Program-made: the position numbers and the translations under genes
Origin: Lachnospiraceae bacterium
GTDB taxonomy: Bacteria > Bacillota > Clostridia > Lachnospirales > Lachnospiraceae
Direction: 5' to 3'
NCBI GenBank assembly: GCA_017439675.1
Contig: JAFSIQ010000040.1
Location: 62,001-126,000, forward strand
DNA: 64,000 nt
Notes under the pieces: generated by a model
Told to the model about the DNA's origin: nothing
Database searches by the model: none
What the model saw: only the letters and a program-made list of their open reading frames with translations
Shown here: positions 24,782 through 33,497 of the stretch, piece after piece
Layout: every line of letters begins with the position of its first letter
How positions within the stretch are numbered: position 1 is the first letter of the stretch

Positions 24782-24824
24782 AGCTGAGAAATGTTAAGGG
24801 TTCACTGGGGCATTTGTTTCAGCT
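24782..24824 (+). promoter_or_regulatory. Leader hairpin upstream of GH2 gene
   Basis: AGCTGAGAAATG pairs imperfectly with CATTTGTTTCAGCT around a 17-nt loop. It has no T-run. It lies 15 bp before the GGAGG ribosome binding site at 24840-24844 and may affect mRNA stability or translation. Confidence 0.35.
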
Positions 24825-24854
24825 TACACAAAAAGATTTGGAGGTAAAGGTTAC

Positions 24855-27095
24855 ATGAGACAGATTGAGAATTTTAATTACAGATGGGCATTTACAAAGG
24901 AAGCAGGAGAACTTCCTACAGAGATTCCAGCAAGCTGGTACTGGGTAAACTTACCACATTCATGGAATAACATTGATGGACAAGATGGGGGCAATGATTA
25001 CTATCGTGGAACTTGTTATTATGCTAAGAAGTTTGAAAAAACAGATTTGCCAGAGGCTGCTCAGTACTATCTTGAGCTCAAGGGGGCTAATGCATCGGCA
25101 GATGTGTATTTGAATGGAAAGAAATTGGCTTCTCATGACGGTGGTTACTCAACCTGGAGAGTGAATATCACGGAAGCATTAGAGGACAGCAATATGCTTG
25201 TGATTTCTGTTGAGAATGGTATTAATGACAGAGTATATCCACAGATGGCAGACTTCACCTTCTACGGTGGTTTGTACCGTGATGTGAATATTATTGCGGT
25301 TCCAGAATCTCATTTTGACCTTGATTATTATGGAGGTCCTGGTATCAAGGTGACACCAGAAGTGAAGGGTGCAGATGCAGATGTTGAGGTTGAAGTGTAC
25401 TTGACTAATGCAAAGGATGGACAGGAGCTTAGGTTTACGATAAAGGATGCAGAGGGCAATGTAGTGGCTGAAGCGAAACAGGGTGCGGACGCTACAATTG
25501 CATTGTTTAGAATGGAAAATGTACATTTATGGAATGGTAAAAAGGATCCATACTTGTACACAGCAGAGGTAGAATTAGTAGAAGGCGAAGAGGTGCTTGA
25601 TAACATTTCTTCTAGATTTGGTTGTCGCTTCTTTGAGATTGACCCTGAGAAGGGATTTATTTTAAATGGTGAGAGTTATCCACTACGCGGTGTGTCTCGT
25701 CATCAGGATAGATGGGGACTTGGTAACGCATTGTTGCCAGAGCATCACATTGAGGATATGGATTTGATTTGTGAGATGGGTGCAAACACAATCCGTTTGG
25801 CACACTATCAGCATGACCAGTTCTTCTATGATTTGTGTGACGAGAGAGGTTTGGTAATCTGGGCTGAGATTCCTTACATTTCAAAGCATATGCCAACTGG
25901 TCGCGAGAATACCATCTCTCAGATGAAGGAGTTAGTAGTTCAGAACTACAACCATCCAAGTATTGTTGTTTGGGGACTTTCTAATGAGATTACTATGGAT
26001 GGAAAGAGCACAGATGACTTGTTAGAGAATCATAGAATCTTAAATGACATGGTTCACGATATGGACAAGACGAGAAAGACAACCATCGCGGTAGTTAGCA
26101 TGTGTCCAATGGATGATCCATACATTCAGATTCCAGATGTGGTTTCTCATAATCACTACTTTGGATGGTATGGTGGAGATACTTCTATGAACGGTCCTTG
26201 GTTCGACAATTTCCATGCGAAGTATCCTAACATTCCAGTAGGTATGAGTGAGTACGGATGTGAGGCACTTGACTGGCATACATCGAATCCAAAGCAGGGT
26301 GATTATACTGAGGAATATCAGGCATATTATCATGAAGAGTTAATTAAGCAGTTATTTACAAGACCATACATTTGGGCGACTCATGTATGGAACATGTTTG
26401 ACTTTGGTGCGGATGCAAGAGCAGAAGGTGGCGAGGATGGACAGAACCATAAGGGTCTTGTGACATTTGATCGTAAGTACAAGAAGGATTCCTTCTACGC
26501 TTACAAGGCATGGTTGTCAGATGAACCATTCGTTCACATTTGTGGTAAGAGATATGTTGATAGAGTAGAAGATGAGACAAAGGTTACTGTATATTCCAAT
26601 CAGCCAGAGGTTGAGTTGTTTGTAAATGGTAAGAGCTTAGGTAAACAGACAAGTGAAGAACATTTCTTCTACTTTATGGTGCCAAATGCAGGTGAGTCTA
26701 ATTTGGTAGCAGTTGCAGGTGATTGTAAGGATGAGAGCTTTATTCGCAAGGTAGACAAGTTCAATGAAGATTACATTTTAAGAGAAAAGGGTGCCGTTCT
26801 TAACTGGTTTGATATCACAGAGGTAGAGGGGTATTACTCATTAAATGATGAATTGCAAGAGATAATGAAGTCACCAGAAGGACAGGCAACCATCATGCAG
26901 ATGATGACAGGCATTATGGCAGGAAGCGGACAGGATACTATGATTAAGCCAGAGAACATGGGTCAGATGATGGGCATGATGGGAAGCTTTACAATGGTAC
27001 GTCTTATGAAGCTTATGGGAGCTGCCAATGTGCAGGTGACCAAGGAGCAGATGCTTGCACTGAATGCAGCGCTTAACAAAGTGAAGCGTGTGTAA
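24855..27095 (+). CDS. Glycoside hydrolase family 2 enzyme, probable beta-glucuronidase
   Basis: This 746-residue cytoplasmic enzyme (no signal peptide) has the GH2 order: an N-terminal jelly-roll with LPHSWNNIDGQDG and YYRGTCYYAKKF, an Ig-like sandwich, then a TIM barrel starting at GFILNGESYPLRGVSRHQD. The acid/base is E378 in WGLSNEI and the nucleophile is E466 in GMSEYGCEA. A glucuronidase-type N-x-K motif is present as N531-H-K533-G, the motif that contacts the sugar carboxylate in characterised beta-glucuronidases. However, some GH2 beta-galactosidases also carry an NDKG-like sequence there, so the motif alone is not decisive. The last ~90 residues are an unusual Met-rich tail. Location upstream of uxuA-uxuB-kdgA-kdgK-uxaC favours glucuronide cleavage. 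Confidence 0.8.
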   Translation: MRQIENFNYRWAFTKEAGELPTEIPASWYWVNLPHSWNNIDGQDGGNDYYRGTCYYAKKFEKTDLPEAAQYYLELKGANASADVYLNGKKLASHDGGYSTWRVNITEALEDSNMLVISVENGINDRVYPQMADFTFYGGLYRDVNIIAVPESHFDLDYYGGPGIKVTPEVKGADADVEVEVYLTNAKDGQELRFTIKDAEGNVVAEAKQGADATIALFRMENVHLWNGKKDPYLYTAEVELVEGEEVLDNISSRFGCRFFEIDPEKGFILNGESYPLRGVSRHQDRWGLGNALLPEHHIEDMDLICEMGANTIRLAHYQHDQFFYDLCDERGLVIWAEIPYISKHMPTGRENTISQMKELVVQNYNHPSIVVWGLSNEITMDGKSTDDLLENHRILNDMVHDMDKTRKTTIAVVSMCPMDDPYIQIPDVVSHNHYFGWYGGDTSMNGPWFDNFHAKYPNIPVGMSEYGCEALDWHTSNPKQGDYTEEYQAYYHEELIKQLFTRPYIWATHVWNMFDFGADARAEGGEDGQNHKGLVTFDRKYKKDSFYAYKAWLSDEPFVHICGKRYVDRVEDETKVTVYSNQPEVELFVNGKSLGKQTSEEHFFYFMVPNAGESNLVAVAGDCKDESFIRKVDKFNEDYILREKGAVLNWFDITEVEGYYSLNDELQEIMKSPEGQATIMQMMTGIMAGSGQDTMIKPENMGQMMGMMGSFTMVRLMKLMGAANVQVTKEQMLALNAALNKVKRV

Positions 27096-27100
27096 TAGGA

Positions 27101-27298
27101 TCGCGAAACGCGAATATAGATTTTGCGTGTTGAACTAATTTAACAAACCAACGCAGGCACGCTTGCGCTACTCTGAGTGCGTAACGGTACTAAACTTGAT
27201 GGAGAACATCTCGTTAAGTACCGGCGAACTCAGATGTACCTGCTTATGGTGCTTGTTAAATCAGTCCAACAGAATATAGATATTGAGCGTTTCGCAAT
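27101..27298. repeat. Long nested inverted-repeat element
   Basis: This non-coding ~200-bp gap between the GH2 gene and uxuA is one large imperfect palindrome. From outside in, the arms are GCGAAACGC (27103-27111) with GCGTTTCGC (27287-27295); an 18-bp arm (27129-27146 with 27253-27270, 16 of 18 paired); GCAGGCAC with GTACCTGC; CTGAGT with ACTCAG; and CGGTAC with GTACCG. The sequence GAATATAGAT also occurs as a direct repeat just inside the outer arms. It could be a MITE-like or REP-like element, or a processing/stability structure that separates expression of the two genes. No target-site duplication was established. Confidence 0.6.
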
Positions 27299-27337
27299 TA
27301 TATAACTGGGAGAAAAGAAAAAGGAGAATAGATTATC

Positions 27338-28405
27338 ATGGAAATGACATTGAGATGGTATGGTTCCAAATTTGATACAGTTACTTTGAAGCAGATTCGT
27401 CAGATTCCTGGTGTAACAGGTGTTATCACAACCCTTTATGATACTGAGCCAGGAGAGGTGTGGAGCAGAGAGAGAATCCGTGCAATGAAGGATGAGGTTG
27501 CTGCTGCTGGACTTCACATTGCAGGTATCGAAAGTGTGAATATTCACGATGCAATTAAGACTGGTGCACCTGAGCGTGAGCAGTATATTGAGAACTACAT
27601 TGAGACCTTGAGAAATCTTGGTGAGGAAGATATTCATTTAGTTTGTTATAACTTTATGCCAGTATTTGACTGGACTCGTACAGAGCTTGCAAGAGTTCGT
27701 GAGGATGGTTCTACAGTACTTGCTTACACACAGGAAGCAGTAGATGCATTGGACCCAGAGAAAATGTTTGAGTCCATTGCAGGGGATATGAACGGAACCA
27801 TTATGCCAGGCTGGGAGCCAGAGCGTATGGCAAAGGTAAAAGAGTTATTTGAGATGTACAAGGATATCGATGATGATAAATTATTTGAGAACCTGAAGTA
27901 TTTCCTTGAGAAGATTATGCCGGTTTGTAATGAATATGATATTAAGATGGCAATTCATCCAGATGATCCGGCATGGAGCGTATTTGGACTTCCACGTATT
28001 ATTATCAACAAGAAGAATATCCTTCGTATGATGGAGATGGTTGACGACGTACACAACGGCGTAACCTTCTGTTCTGGTTCGTACGGTACGAACTTAGACA
28101 ATGATTTACCAGATATGATTCGTTCTTTGAAGGGTAGAATTCATTTTGCCCATGTGAGAAACTTGAAGTTCATCACTCCAACGAATTTTGAGGAGGCAGC
28201 ACATCTTTCCTCTGACGGAACCTTTGATATGTATGAGATTATGAAAGCGCTCTACGATATCGGATTTGATGGTCCGATTCGTCCAGACCATGGTCGTATG
28301 ATTTGGGACGAAGTGGCTATGCCAGGTTATGGTTTGTATGACAGAGCACTTGGTGCAACTTATTTGAACGGTCTTTGGGAGGCCATTGAGAAGGGAGCCA
28401 GATAA
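27338..28405 (+). CDS. uxuA: Mannonate dehydratase
   Basis: This 355-residue enzyme removes water from D-mannonate to give 2-keto-3-deoxygluconate in the hexuronate pathway. The N-terminus MTLRWYG is the UxuA signature, and GVTGVITTLYDTEPGEVW follows. His, Asp and Cys metal-binding candidates occur in AIHPDDP, FCSGSYG, IHFAHVRN and RPDHGRMIW. Length is typical (about 350-390). An AAAAAGGAG site precedes the ATG. uxuB starts 2 bp after its stop, so the two genes are co-transcribed. Confidence 0.95.
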   Translation: MEMTLRWYGSKFDTVTLKQIRQIPGVTGVITTLYDTEPGEVWSRERIRAMKDEVAAAGLHIAGIESVNIHDAIKTGAPEREQYIENYIETLRNLGEEDIHLVCYNFMPVFDWTRTELARVREDGSTVLAYTQEAVDALDPEKMFESIAGDMNGTIMPGWEPERMAKVKELFEMYKDIDDDKLFENLKYFLEKIMPVCNEYDIKMAIHPDDPAWSVFGLPRIIINKKNILRMMEMVDDVHNGVTFCSGSYGTNLDNDLPDMIRSLKGRIHFAHVRNLKFITPTNFEEAAHLSSDGTFDMYEIMKALYDIGFDGPIRPDHGRMIWDEVAMPGYGLYDRALGATYLNGLWEAIEKGAR

Positions 28406-28407
28406 GA

Positions 28408-30021
28408 ATGGAGTTAAGCAAAGCTGGATTACAAAATAAAGAACAATGGGAAGCAAAGGGATACAAGCTTCCACAGTATGATAGAGATGCGGTGACAGCA
28501 GCTACCAAGGAGAATCCATTTTGGATTCACTTTGGTGCAGGTAACATTTTCCGTGCCTTTCAGGCAAATGTAGTGCAGAATCTGTTAAATGCCGGTGACC
28601 TTGACAGAGGCTTAGTTGTGGCAGAGGGTTTTGACTATGAGATTATTGAGAAAATGAACCGTCCACACGATGACTATACATTGCTTGTAACCTTGAAGGC
28701 GGATGGCAGTGTGGAAAAGACAGTAGTTGGCTCTGTGGTTGAGTCTTGTATCTTAGACTCAGAGAATGACAAAGAGTACTCTAGACTTCAGGAGATTTTC
28801 AGTAAGGACTCTTTACAGATGGCTAGTTTTACTATTACAGAGAAGGGCTATAGCCTTGTGAATGGTAAAGGGGAGTTACTTCCAGCAGTAGAAGCAGATT
28901 TTGCGGCAGGTCCAAGTAAGCCTGTAAGTTATATTGGCAAGGTGGTTTCGCTGCTATACACACGTTACAAAGCTGGTGAGAAGCCAATTGCCATGGTAAG
29001 TATGGATAACTGTTCTCACAACGGTGACAAGCTTTATGATGCAGTGAGTGCATTTGCAAAGAAGTGGAATGAGAATGGATTGGTGGAAGATGGATTTGTT
29101 GCTTATATTGATGACAAATCTAAGGTATCCTTCCCATGGTCTATGATTGACAAGATTACACCACGTCCAGATGCTTCCGTAGAAGCAATTTTGAAGGAAG
29201 ATGGTTTCGATGCATTAGAGCCAGTTATTACATCTAAGAATACTTACGTTGCACCATTTGTAAATGCAGAAGAGTGCGAGTATCTGGTGATTGAAGATGC
29301 ATTCCCGAATGGACGTCCGCAGCTCGAAAAGGGTGGTTTGATGTTCACCGAGCGCGAGACAGTAGATAAAGTAGAGAAGATGAAGGTTTGTACCTGTTTG
29401 AATCCATTGCATACAGTACTTGCAATCTATGGATGTCTTCTTGGATATGAGAAGATTTCTGATGAAATGAAGGATGCAGAGCTTCGTAAGTTTGTTGAAG
29501 TGGTTGGATATCAGGAAGGACTTCCAGTAGTAGTGAATCCTGAGATTCTTAATCCAAAGGAATTCATTGATACAGTCTTGAATGTCCGCATTCCGAATCC
29601 ATTTATGCCTGACACACCACAAAGAATAGCAACGGATACTTCACAGAAGTTGGCAATCCGTTTTGGGGAGACTATCAAAGCTTACCATTCATCATCAGAG
29701 TTGGATGTGCAGGATTTGAAGTTGATTCCATTGGTGTTTGCAGGTTGGTTGCGCTATCTTATGGCAGTGGATGATGAGGGGAATCAGTTTGAACTGAGTC
29801 CGGATCCATTATTAGATACTGTTTGCTCATATGTTGCAGACATTAAGCTTGGAGCGGATAACGATGTGGAAGCAGCACTTTCTGAGGTGTTGAAAGACAA
29901 GTCCATTTTTGGTGTGGATTTATATGAGGTTGAGCTTGCAGACAGAGTATGTGCATACTTTAAGGAATTGACTGCTGGTGTGGGTGCTGTAAGAGAAACT
30001 TTGAAGATCAGAATAAAATAG
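28408..30021 (+). CDS. uxuB: Fructuronate reductase / mannitol dehydrogenase family
   Basis: This 537-residue long-chain polyol dehydrogenase would reduce D-fructuronate to D-mannonate with NADH. It has an N-terminal Rossmann domain starting FWIHFGAGNIFRAF (FGxGNxxRAF is the family signature), a central SMDNCSHNGD segment, the MIDKITPRPD motif near residue 250, and a C-terminal helical domain. Length is within the 480-540 range of the family. Position between uxuA and kdgA supports fructuronate over mannitol as substrate. The start ATG lies 2 bp after uxuA with a GGGAGCC-type site inside the uxuA 3' end. Confidence 0.92.
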   Translation: MELSKAGLQNKEQWEAKGYKLPQYDRDAVTAATKENPFWIHFGAGNIFRAFQANVVQNLLNAGDLDRGLVVAEGFDYEIIEKMNRPHDDYTLLVTLKADGSVEKTVVGSVVESCILDSENDKEYSRLQEIFSKDSLQMASFTITEKGYSLVNGKGELLPAVEADFAAGPSKPVSYIGKVVSLLYTRYKAGEKPIAMVSMDNCSHNGDKLYDAVSAFAKKWNENGLVEDGFVAYIDDKSKVSFPWSMIDKITPRPDASVEAILKEDGFDALEPVITSKNTYVAPFVNAEECEYLVIEDAFPNGRPQLEKGGLMFTERETVDKVEKMKVCTCLNPLHTVLAIYGCLLGYEKISDEMKDAELRKFVEVVGYQEGLPVVVNPEILNPKEFIDTVLNVRIPNPFMPDTPQRIATDTSQKLAIRFGETIKAYHSSSELDVQDLKLIPLVFAGWLRYLMAVDDEGNQFELSPDPLLDTVCSYVADIKLGADNDVEAALSEVLKDKSIFGVDLYEVELADRVCAYFKELTAGVGAVRETLKIRIK

Positions 30022-30079
30022 TTATTTATCAAAACGTATATTGATAATTTCGAAATTATCTCGAAAAACGGAGGCAAAT

Positions 30080-30721
30080 ATGAATAGTGTTTTAGAAAAG
30101 ATTCAGGAACTGGGAATTGTTCCAGTGGTTGTATTAGAGGATGCAAAGGATGCAAAACCTCTGGCAAAAGCATTGTGTGATGGTGGACTTCCTTGTGCGG
30201 AGGTTACATTTCGTACTGCAGCCGCAGAAGAGTGCATTCGTATTATGGCGCAGGAGTATCCAGATATGTTGATTGGTGCCGGAACTGTGCTTACAACAGA
30301 GCAGGTTGACCGTGCGGTAGCAGCTGGTGCTAAGTTTATCGTAAGTCCAGGATGCAATCCTAAGGTTGTAAAATATTGTGTAGATAAAGGTATCTTAATT
30401 ACGCCAGGCTGTGTGACACCTAGTGAGATTGAACAGGCTTTGGAATTTGGATTAGAGGTTGTAAAATTCTTCCCCGCTGAACCATCTGGTGGACTGAATA
30501 TGATTAAGGCTTTAGCAGCACCATATGTTGGTTTGAAATTCATGCCAACTGGTGGAATTGGACCAGACAATGTAAGAGATTATCTCGCATTTGACAAGAT
30601 TGTTGCCTGTGGCGGAAGCTGGATGGTAAAGGGCGATTTGGTCAAGGCTGGAAATTTTGACAAGATTACAGAGCTTACAAAGGAAGCGGTAGAAATTGTA
30701 AAGGAAAGTAGAGGAAAGTAA
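30080..30721 (+). CDS. kdgA: KDPG / KHG aldolase
   Basis: The start chosen is the ATG at 30080 after GGAGG; upstream in-frame codons have no site. The 213-residue class I aldolase splits 2-keto-3-deoxy-6-phosphogluconate into pyruvate and glyceraldehyde-3-phosphate. The conserved Glu is in AEVTFRT, the phosphate-binding residues are in IGAGTVLT and MPTGGIG, and the Schiff-base Lys is in VKFFPAE. Length is normal. It lies between uxuB (58 bp upstream) and kdgK (1 bp downstream). Confidence 0.95.
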   Translation: MNSVLEKIQELGIVPVVVLEDAKDAKPLAKALCDGGLPCAEVTFRTAAAEECIRIMAQEYPDMLIGAGTVLTTEQVDRAVAAGAKFIVSPGCNPKVVKYCVDKGILITPGCVTPSEIEQALEFGLEVVKFFPAEPSGGLNMIKALAAPYVGLKFMPTGGIGPDNVRDYLAFDKIVACGGSWMVKGDLVKAGNFDKITELTKEAVEIVKESRGK

Positions 30722-30722
30722 T

Positions 30723-31748
30723 ATGGGAAAGAAAGTAGTTACATTTGGAGAAATAATGTTAAGACTTGCACCAGAAGGTTATTACCGTTTTGTACAGGCT
30801 GAGAAGTTCGGTGCAACCTATGGTGGTGGTGAAGCAAACGTAGCAGTTTCTTTGGCAAATTATGGATTTGATGCGGCATTTGTTACGAAGCTTCCAAAGC
30901 ATGAGATTGGACAGGCTGCTGTGAATTCTCTTAGAAAATACGGCGTGGATACTTCTAAGATTGTAAGAGGTGGAGACAGAGTTGGTATCTATTTCTTGGA
31001 GAAGGGTGCTTCTCAGAGACCATCCAAGGTCATTTACGACAGAGCAGGTTCTTCTATCTATACAGCCACTACTGCTGACTTTAATTGGAAGGAAATTCTG
31101 GATGGTGTGGAATGGTTCCACTTTACCGGAATTACACCGGCTTTAAATGACGACGTAGCTGCAATTTGTTTGGAAGCATGTAAAGTAGCAAAGGAATTGG
31201 GTGTGAAGATTTCCTGTGACCTTAATTACCGCAACAAGCTTTGGAGCAAGGAAAAGGCTGGTCAGGTAATGGGCGAGCTTTGCAAGTATGTAGATGTGTG
31301 CATTGCCAATGAAGAGGATGCAGCAGATGTATTTGGAATCCATGCAGCCAATACAGATGTGTATGCTGGTGAAGTAAACCATGAAGGTTACAAGGATGTT
31401 GCAAAGCAACTTGCTGACCGTTTTGGTTTTGAGAAGGTTGCTATTACTCTTCGTGAGTCCATCTCAGCAAATGATAATAACTGGTCTGCAATGCTTTATG
31501 ATGGGACAGACTACTACTTTAGTAAGAAATATAAGATGCATATTGTCGACCGTGTAGGTGGTGGTGATAGCTTCGGCGGCGGATTGATTGCTGCACAGTT
31601 AAGTGGTTACGATGCCCAGCGTTCCATTGAGTTTGCAGTGGCAGCTTCCTGCTTAAAGCATTCGATTGAGGGTGACTACAACATGGTATCTATGGAAGAG
31701 GTAGAAAAGCTTGCTGGTGGAGATGGTTCCGGTCGTGTACAGAGATAG
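30723..31748 (+). CDS. kdgK: 2-keto-3-deoxygluconate kinase (PfkB family)
   Basis: This 341-residue sugar kinase phosphorylates 2-keto-3-deoxygluconate with ATP to give the aldolase substrate. It shows the N-terminal PfkB motif (FGGGEANVAV-type, here YGGGEANVAVSLANYGFDAAFVTKLP) and the C-terminal DRVGGGDSFGGGL. In the latter the catalytic Asp and anion hole GGGD are present, and one Gly/Ala position of the usual GAGD is Gly. The gene starts 1 bp after the kdgA stop, so expression is tightly coupled. A hairpin lies before uxaC. Confidence 0.94.
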   Translation: MGKKVVTFGEIMLRLAPEGYYRFVQAEKFGATYGGGEANVAVSLANYGFDAAFVTKLPKHEIGQAAVNSLRKYGVDTSKIVRGGDRVGIYFLEKGASQRPSKVIYDRAGSSIYTATTADFNWKEILDGVEWFHFTGITPALNDDVAAICLEACKVAKELGVKISCDLNYRNKLWSKEKAGQVMGELCKYVDVCIANEEDAADVFGIHAANTDVYAGEVNHEGYKDVAKQLADRFGFEKVAITLRESISANDNNWSAMLYDGTDYYFSKKYKMHIVDRVGGGDSFGGGLIAAQLSGYDAQRSIEFAVAASCLKHSIEGDYNMVSMEEVEKLAGGDGSGRVQR

Positions 31749-31777
31749 GATTACCTAGTAATTAAAATAAAAGTATA

Positions 31778-31822
31778 GATGATTGCGAGACTGTCGGAGG
31801 AGGGTTTCGCAATTATCTTTTA
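31778..31822 (+). terminator. Intercistronic terminator-like hairpin
   Basis: GATGATTGCGAGAC pairs with GTTTCGCAATTATC (several G-T) around a loop of about 12 nt, then TTTTAT. It may reduce, rather than end, transcription into uxaC. Confidence 0.65.
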
Positions 31823-31854
31823 TAATTTCGTTTTCGTTAAAATGGAGGTATAGC

Positions 31855-33255
31855 ATGAAGAAGTTTATGGATCGGGATTTTCTACTTACAACAGAAACGG
31901 CAAAGAAATTGTATCACGAATATGCAGAGGTGATGCCGATTATCGATTATCACTGTCACATTGTTCCGCAAGAGATTTATGAGGACAGAAGGTTTGAAAA
32001 TATCACGCAGGTTTGGCTTGGTGCAGATCATTATAAGTGGCGTCAGATGCGCTCAAATGGTGTAGAGGAGAGATATATCACTGGTGATGCAACCGATAGA
32101 GAAAAATTCCAAAAGTGGGCAGAGACCCTGGAAATGGCAATTGGGAATCCCCTTTATCACTGGAGTCATTTGGAACTACAGCGTTACTTTGGCTATGAAG
32201 GGTATTTGAATGGAGAGACTGCGGAAGAGGTATGGAATCTCTGTAATGAGAAGTTGACACAACCAGATATGTCAGCAAGAAACTTGATTCGTAAGTCGGG
32301 TGTTACATTGCTATGTACTACAGATGACCCAATCGATTCATTGGAGTGGCATAAGAAAATTGCAGAGGATGATAGTTTTGAAGTGAAGGTGTTGCCGGCA
32401 TGGAGACCAGATAAGGCAATGTACATGGAAAAATCAGATTATGTGGAATATCTTGGAAAACTCAGTGAAGTGAGTGGTGTGACCGTCAATAGTTTCCAGT
32501 CCTTGATAGATGCATTGAGAAAACGTATTGAGTTTTTTGCGGATATGGGATGTGTGGTATCTGACCATGGTCTTGCTTATGTGATGCATGCAGACGCAAC
32601 TAAGGAAGAGTTAGAGGGAATCTTTGCAAGGCGGCTTGCGGGGGAGATGCCAGACGCAATGGAAGAAGCGAAGTTTAAGACTGCATTTTTGATTGCTATG
32701 GGTAAGGAATATCACAAGCGTAACTGGGTAATGCAATTACACTACGGGGTGAAGAGAGATAATAGCCAGAGAGTGTTTAAGGCATTAGGACCAGATGCGG
32801 GAATCGACTGTATCAGCAATTATACACCATCTGCACAGTTGGCTGATTTTCTAAATGCATTGGATGTTACCGATGAGTTACCAAAGACTATTGTGTATTC
32901 GTTAAATCCAATTGATAATGCAGCCATCGGAACGATTATTGGATGTTTTCAAAATGCTTCCGCTGTGGGTAAAATTCAGCAGGGTAGTGCTTGGTGGTTT
33001 AACGACCACAAGACTGGAATGCAGGAGCAGATGACAAGTCTGGCAAGTCTTGGCTTGCTTGGCAATTTTGTTGGAATGCTAACGGATTCCCGAAGCTTTT
33101 TGTCTTACACTAGACATGAGTATTTCAGAAGAATTATGTGTGAACTCATTGGTGGTTGGGTAGAAAATGGAGAATATCCGGCAGATTATAAGGCGTTAGA
33201 GAAGATTGTGAAAGGTATCTCTTACGAAAATGCAGTGAGGTATTTTGGATTATAA
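31855..33255 (+). CDS. uxaC: Glucuronate isomerase
   Basis: The start chosen is the ATG at 31855, after TGGAGG; the longer frame from 31783 covers a hairpin and has no site. The 466-residue enzyme, exactly the usual length, interconverts glucuronate with fructuronate (and galacturonate with tagaturonate), the first step of the pathway. The metal-binding motif DYHCHI lies near residue 28, with TTDDP near 160, DHGLAY near 240, and later LHYG, SRSFLSYTRHEYFRR. It completes the route glucuronate-fructuronate-mannonate-KDG-KDPG-pyruvate within this window. No uxaA/uxaB for galacturonate is present, so glucuronate is the likely substrate. Confidence 0.96.
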   Translation: MKKFMDRDFLLTTETAKKLYHEYAEVMPIIDYHCHIVPQEIYEDRRFENITQVWLGADHYKWRQMRSNGVEERYITGDATDREKFQKWAETLEMAIGNPLYHWSHLELQRYFGYEGYLNGETAEEVWNLCNEKLTQPDMSARNLIRKSGVTLLCTTDDPIDSLEWHKKIAEDDSFEVKVLPAWRPDKAMYMEKSDYVEYLGKLSEVSGVTVNSFQSLIDALRKRIEFFADMGCVVSDHGLAYVMHADATKEELEGIFARRLAGEMPDAMEEAKFKTAFLIAMGKEYHKRNWVMQLHYGVKRDNSQRVFKALGPDAGIDCISNYTPSAQLADFLNALDVTDELPKTIVYSLNPIDNAAIGTIIGCFQNASAVGKIQQGSAWWFNDHKTGMQEQMTSLASLGLLGNFVGMLTDSRSFLSYTRHEYFRRIMCELIGGWVENGEYPADYKALEKIVKGISYENAVRYFGL

Positions 33256-33256
33256 T

Positions 33257-33320
33257 ATCCGTCAAGCACATACATTCTGCGCAAGCGTAGCATGTGCAAG
33301 AATGTATGTATTTGACGGAT
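33257..33320. repeat. Long hairpin downstream of uxaC
   Basis: ATCCGTCAAGCACATACATTCT pairs almost fully with the region 33299-33320 (AGAATGTATGTATTTGACGGAT; two mismatches), forming a 22-bp arm and a 20-nt loop. T-run is absent. It may be a terminator-like or mRNA 3'-stability structure, or part of the repeat cluster that follows. Overall 33256-33497 holds no gene. Confidence 0.6.
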
Positions 33321-33322
33321 TA

Positions 33323-33359
33323 AGCTCCATGAGCACGAAGACCGAAAGGACGGAGTGCG
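33323..33359 (+). repeat. 37-bp intergenic direct repeat, copy 1
   Basis: The 37-bp unit begins AGCTCCATGAGCACGAAG and ends GGACGGAGTGCG, and its two copies are identical. Copy 1 follows the uxaC hairpin. It contains CTCC/GGAG ends and GCAC/GTGC, so it can fold on itself weakly. Between the copies is a short CGATTGC/GCAATCG hairpin. Confidence 0.65.
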
Positions 33360-33425
33360 AATGGGCGGCGATTGCGAGAGTGCGAAGCGCGAAGCAATCG
33401 AAGTATAATCCAAGAGTATGAGGAG

Positions 33426-33462
33426 AGCTCCATGAGCACGAAGACCGAAAGGACGGAGTGCG
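33426..33462 (+). repeat. 37-bp intergenic direct repeat, copy 2
   Basis: This is identical to the copy at 33323-33359, 103 bp away. ATGAGGAGA before it and TTCTTCTCAT after it form outer arms, making a larger hairpin that may serve as terminator for the minus-strand AraC gene that ends at 33498. Confidence 0.65.
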
Positions 33463-33497
33463 TTCTTCTCATAAAACCGCAAAAAATGGTTATCTTA

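Noticed and set aside
33323..33462. CRISPR-like repeat pair
   Set aside because: Only two 37-bp copies, the intervening 66 bp contains its own hairpin, and no cas genes are present.
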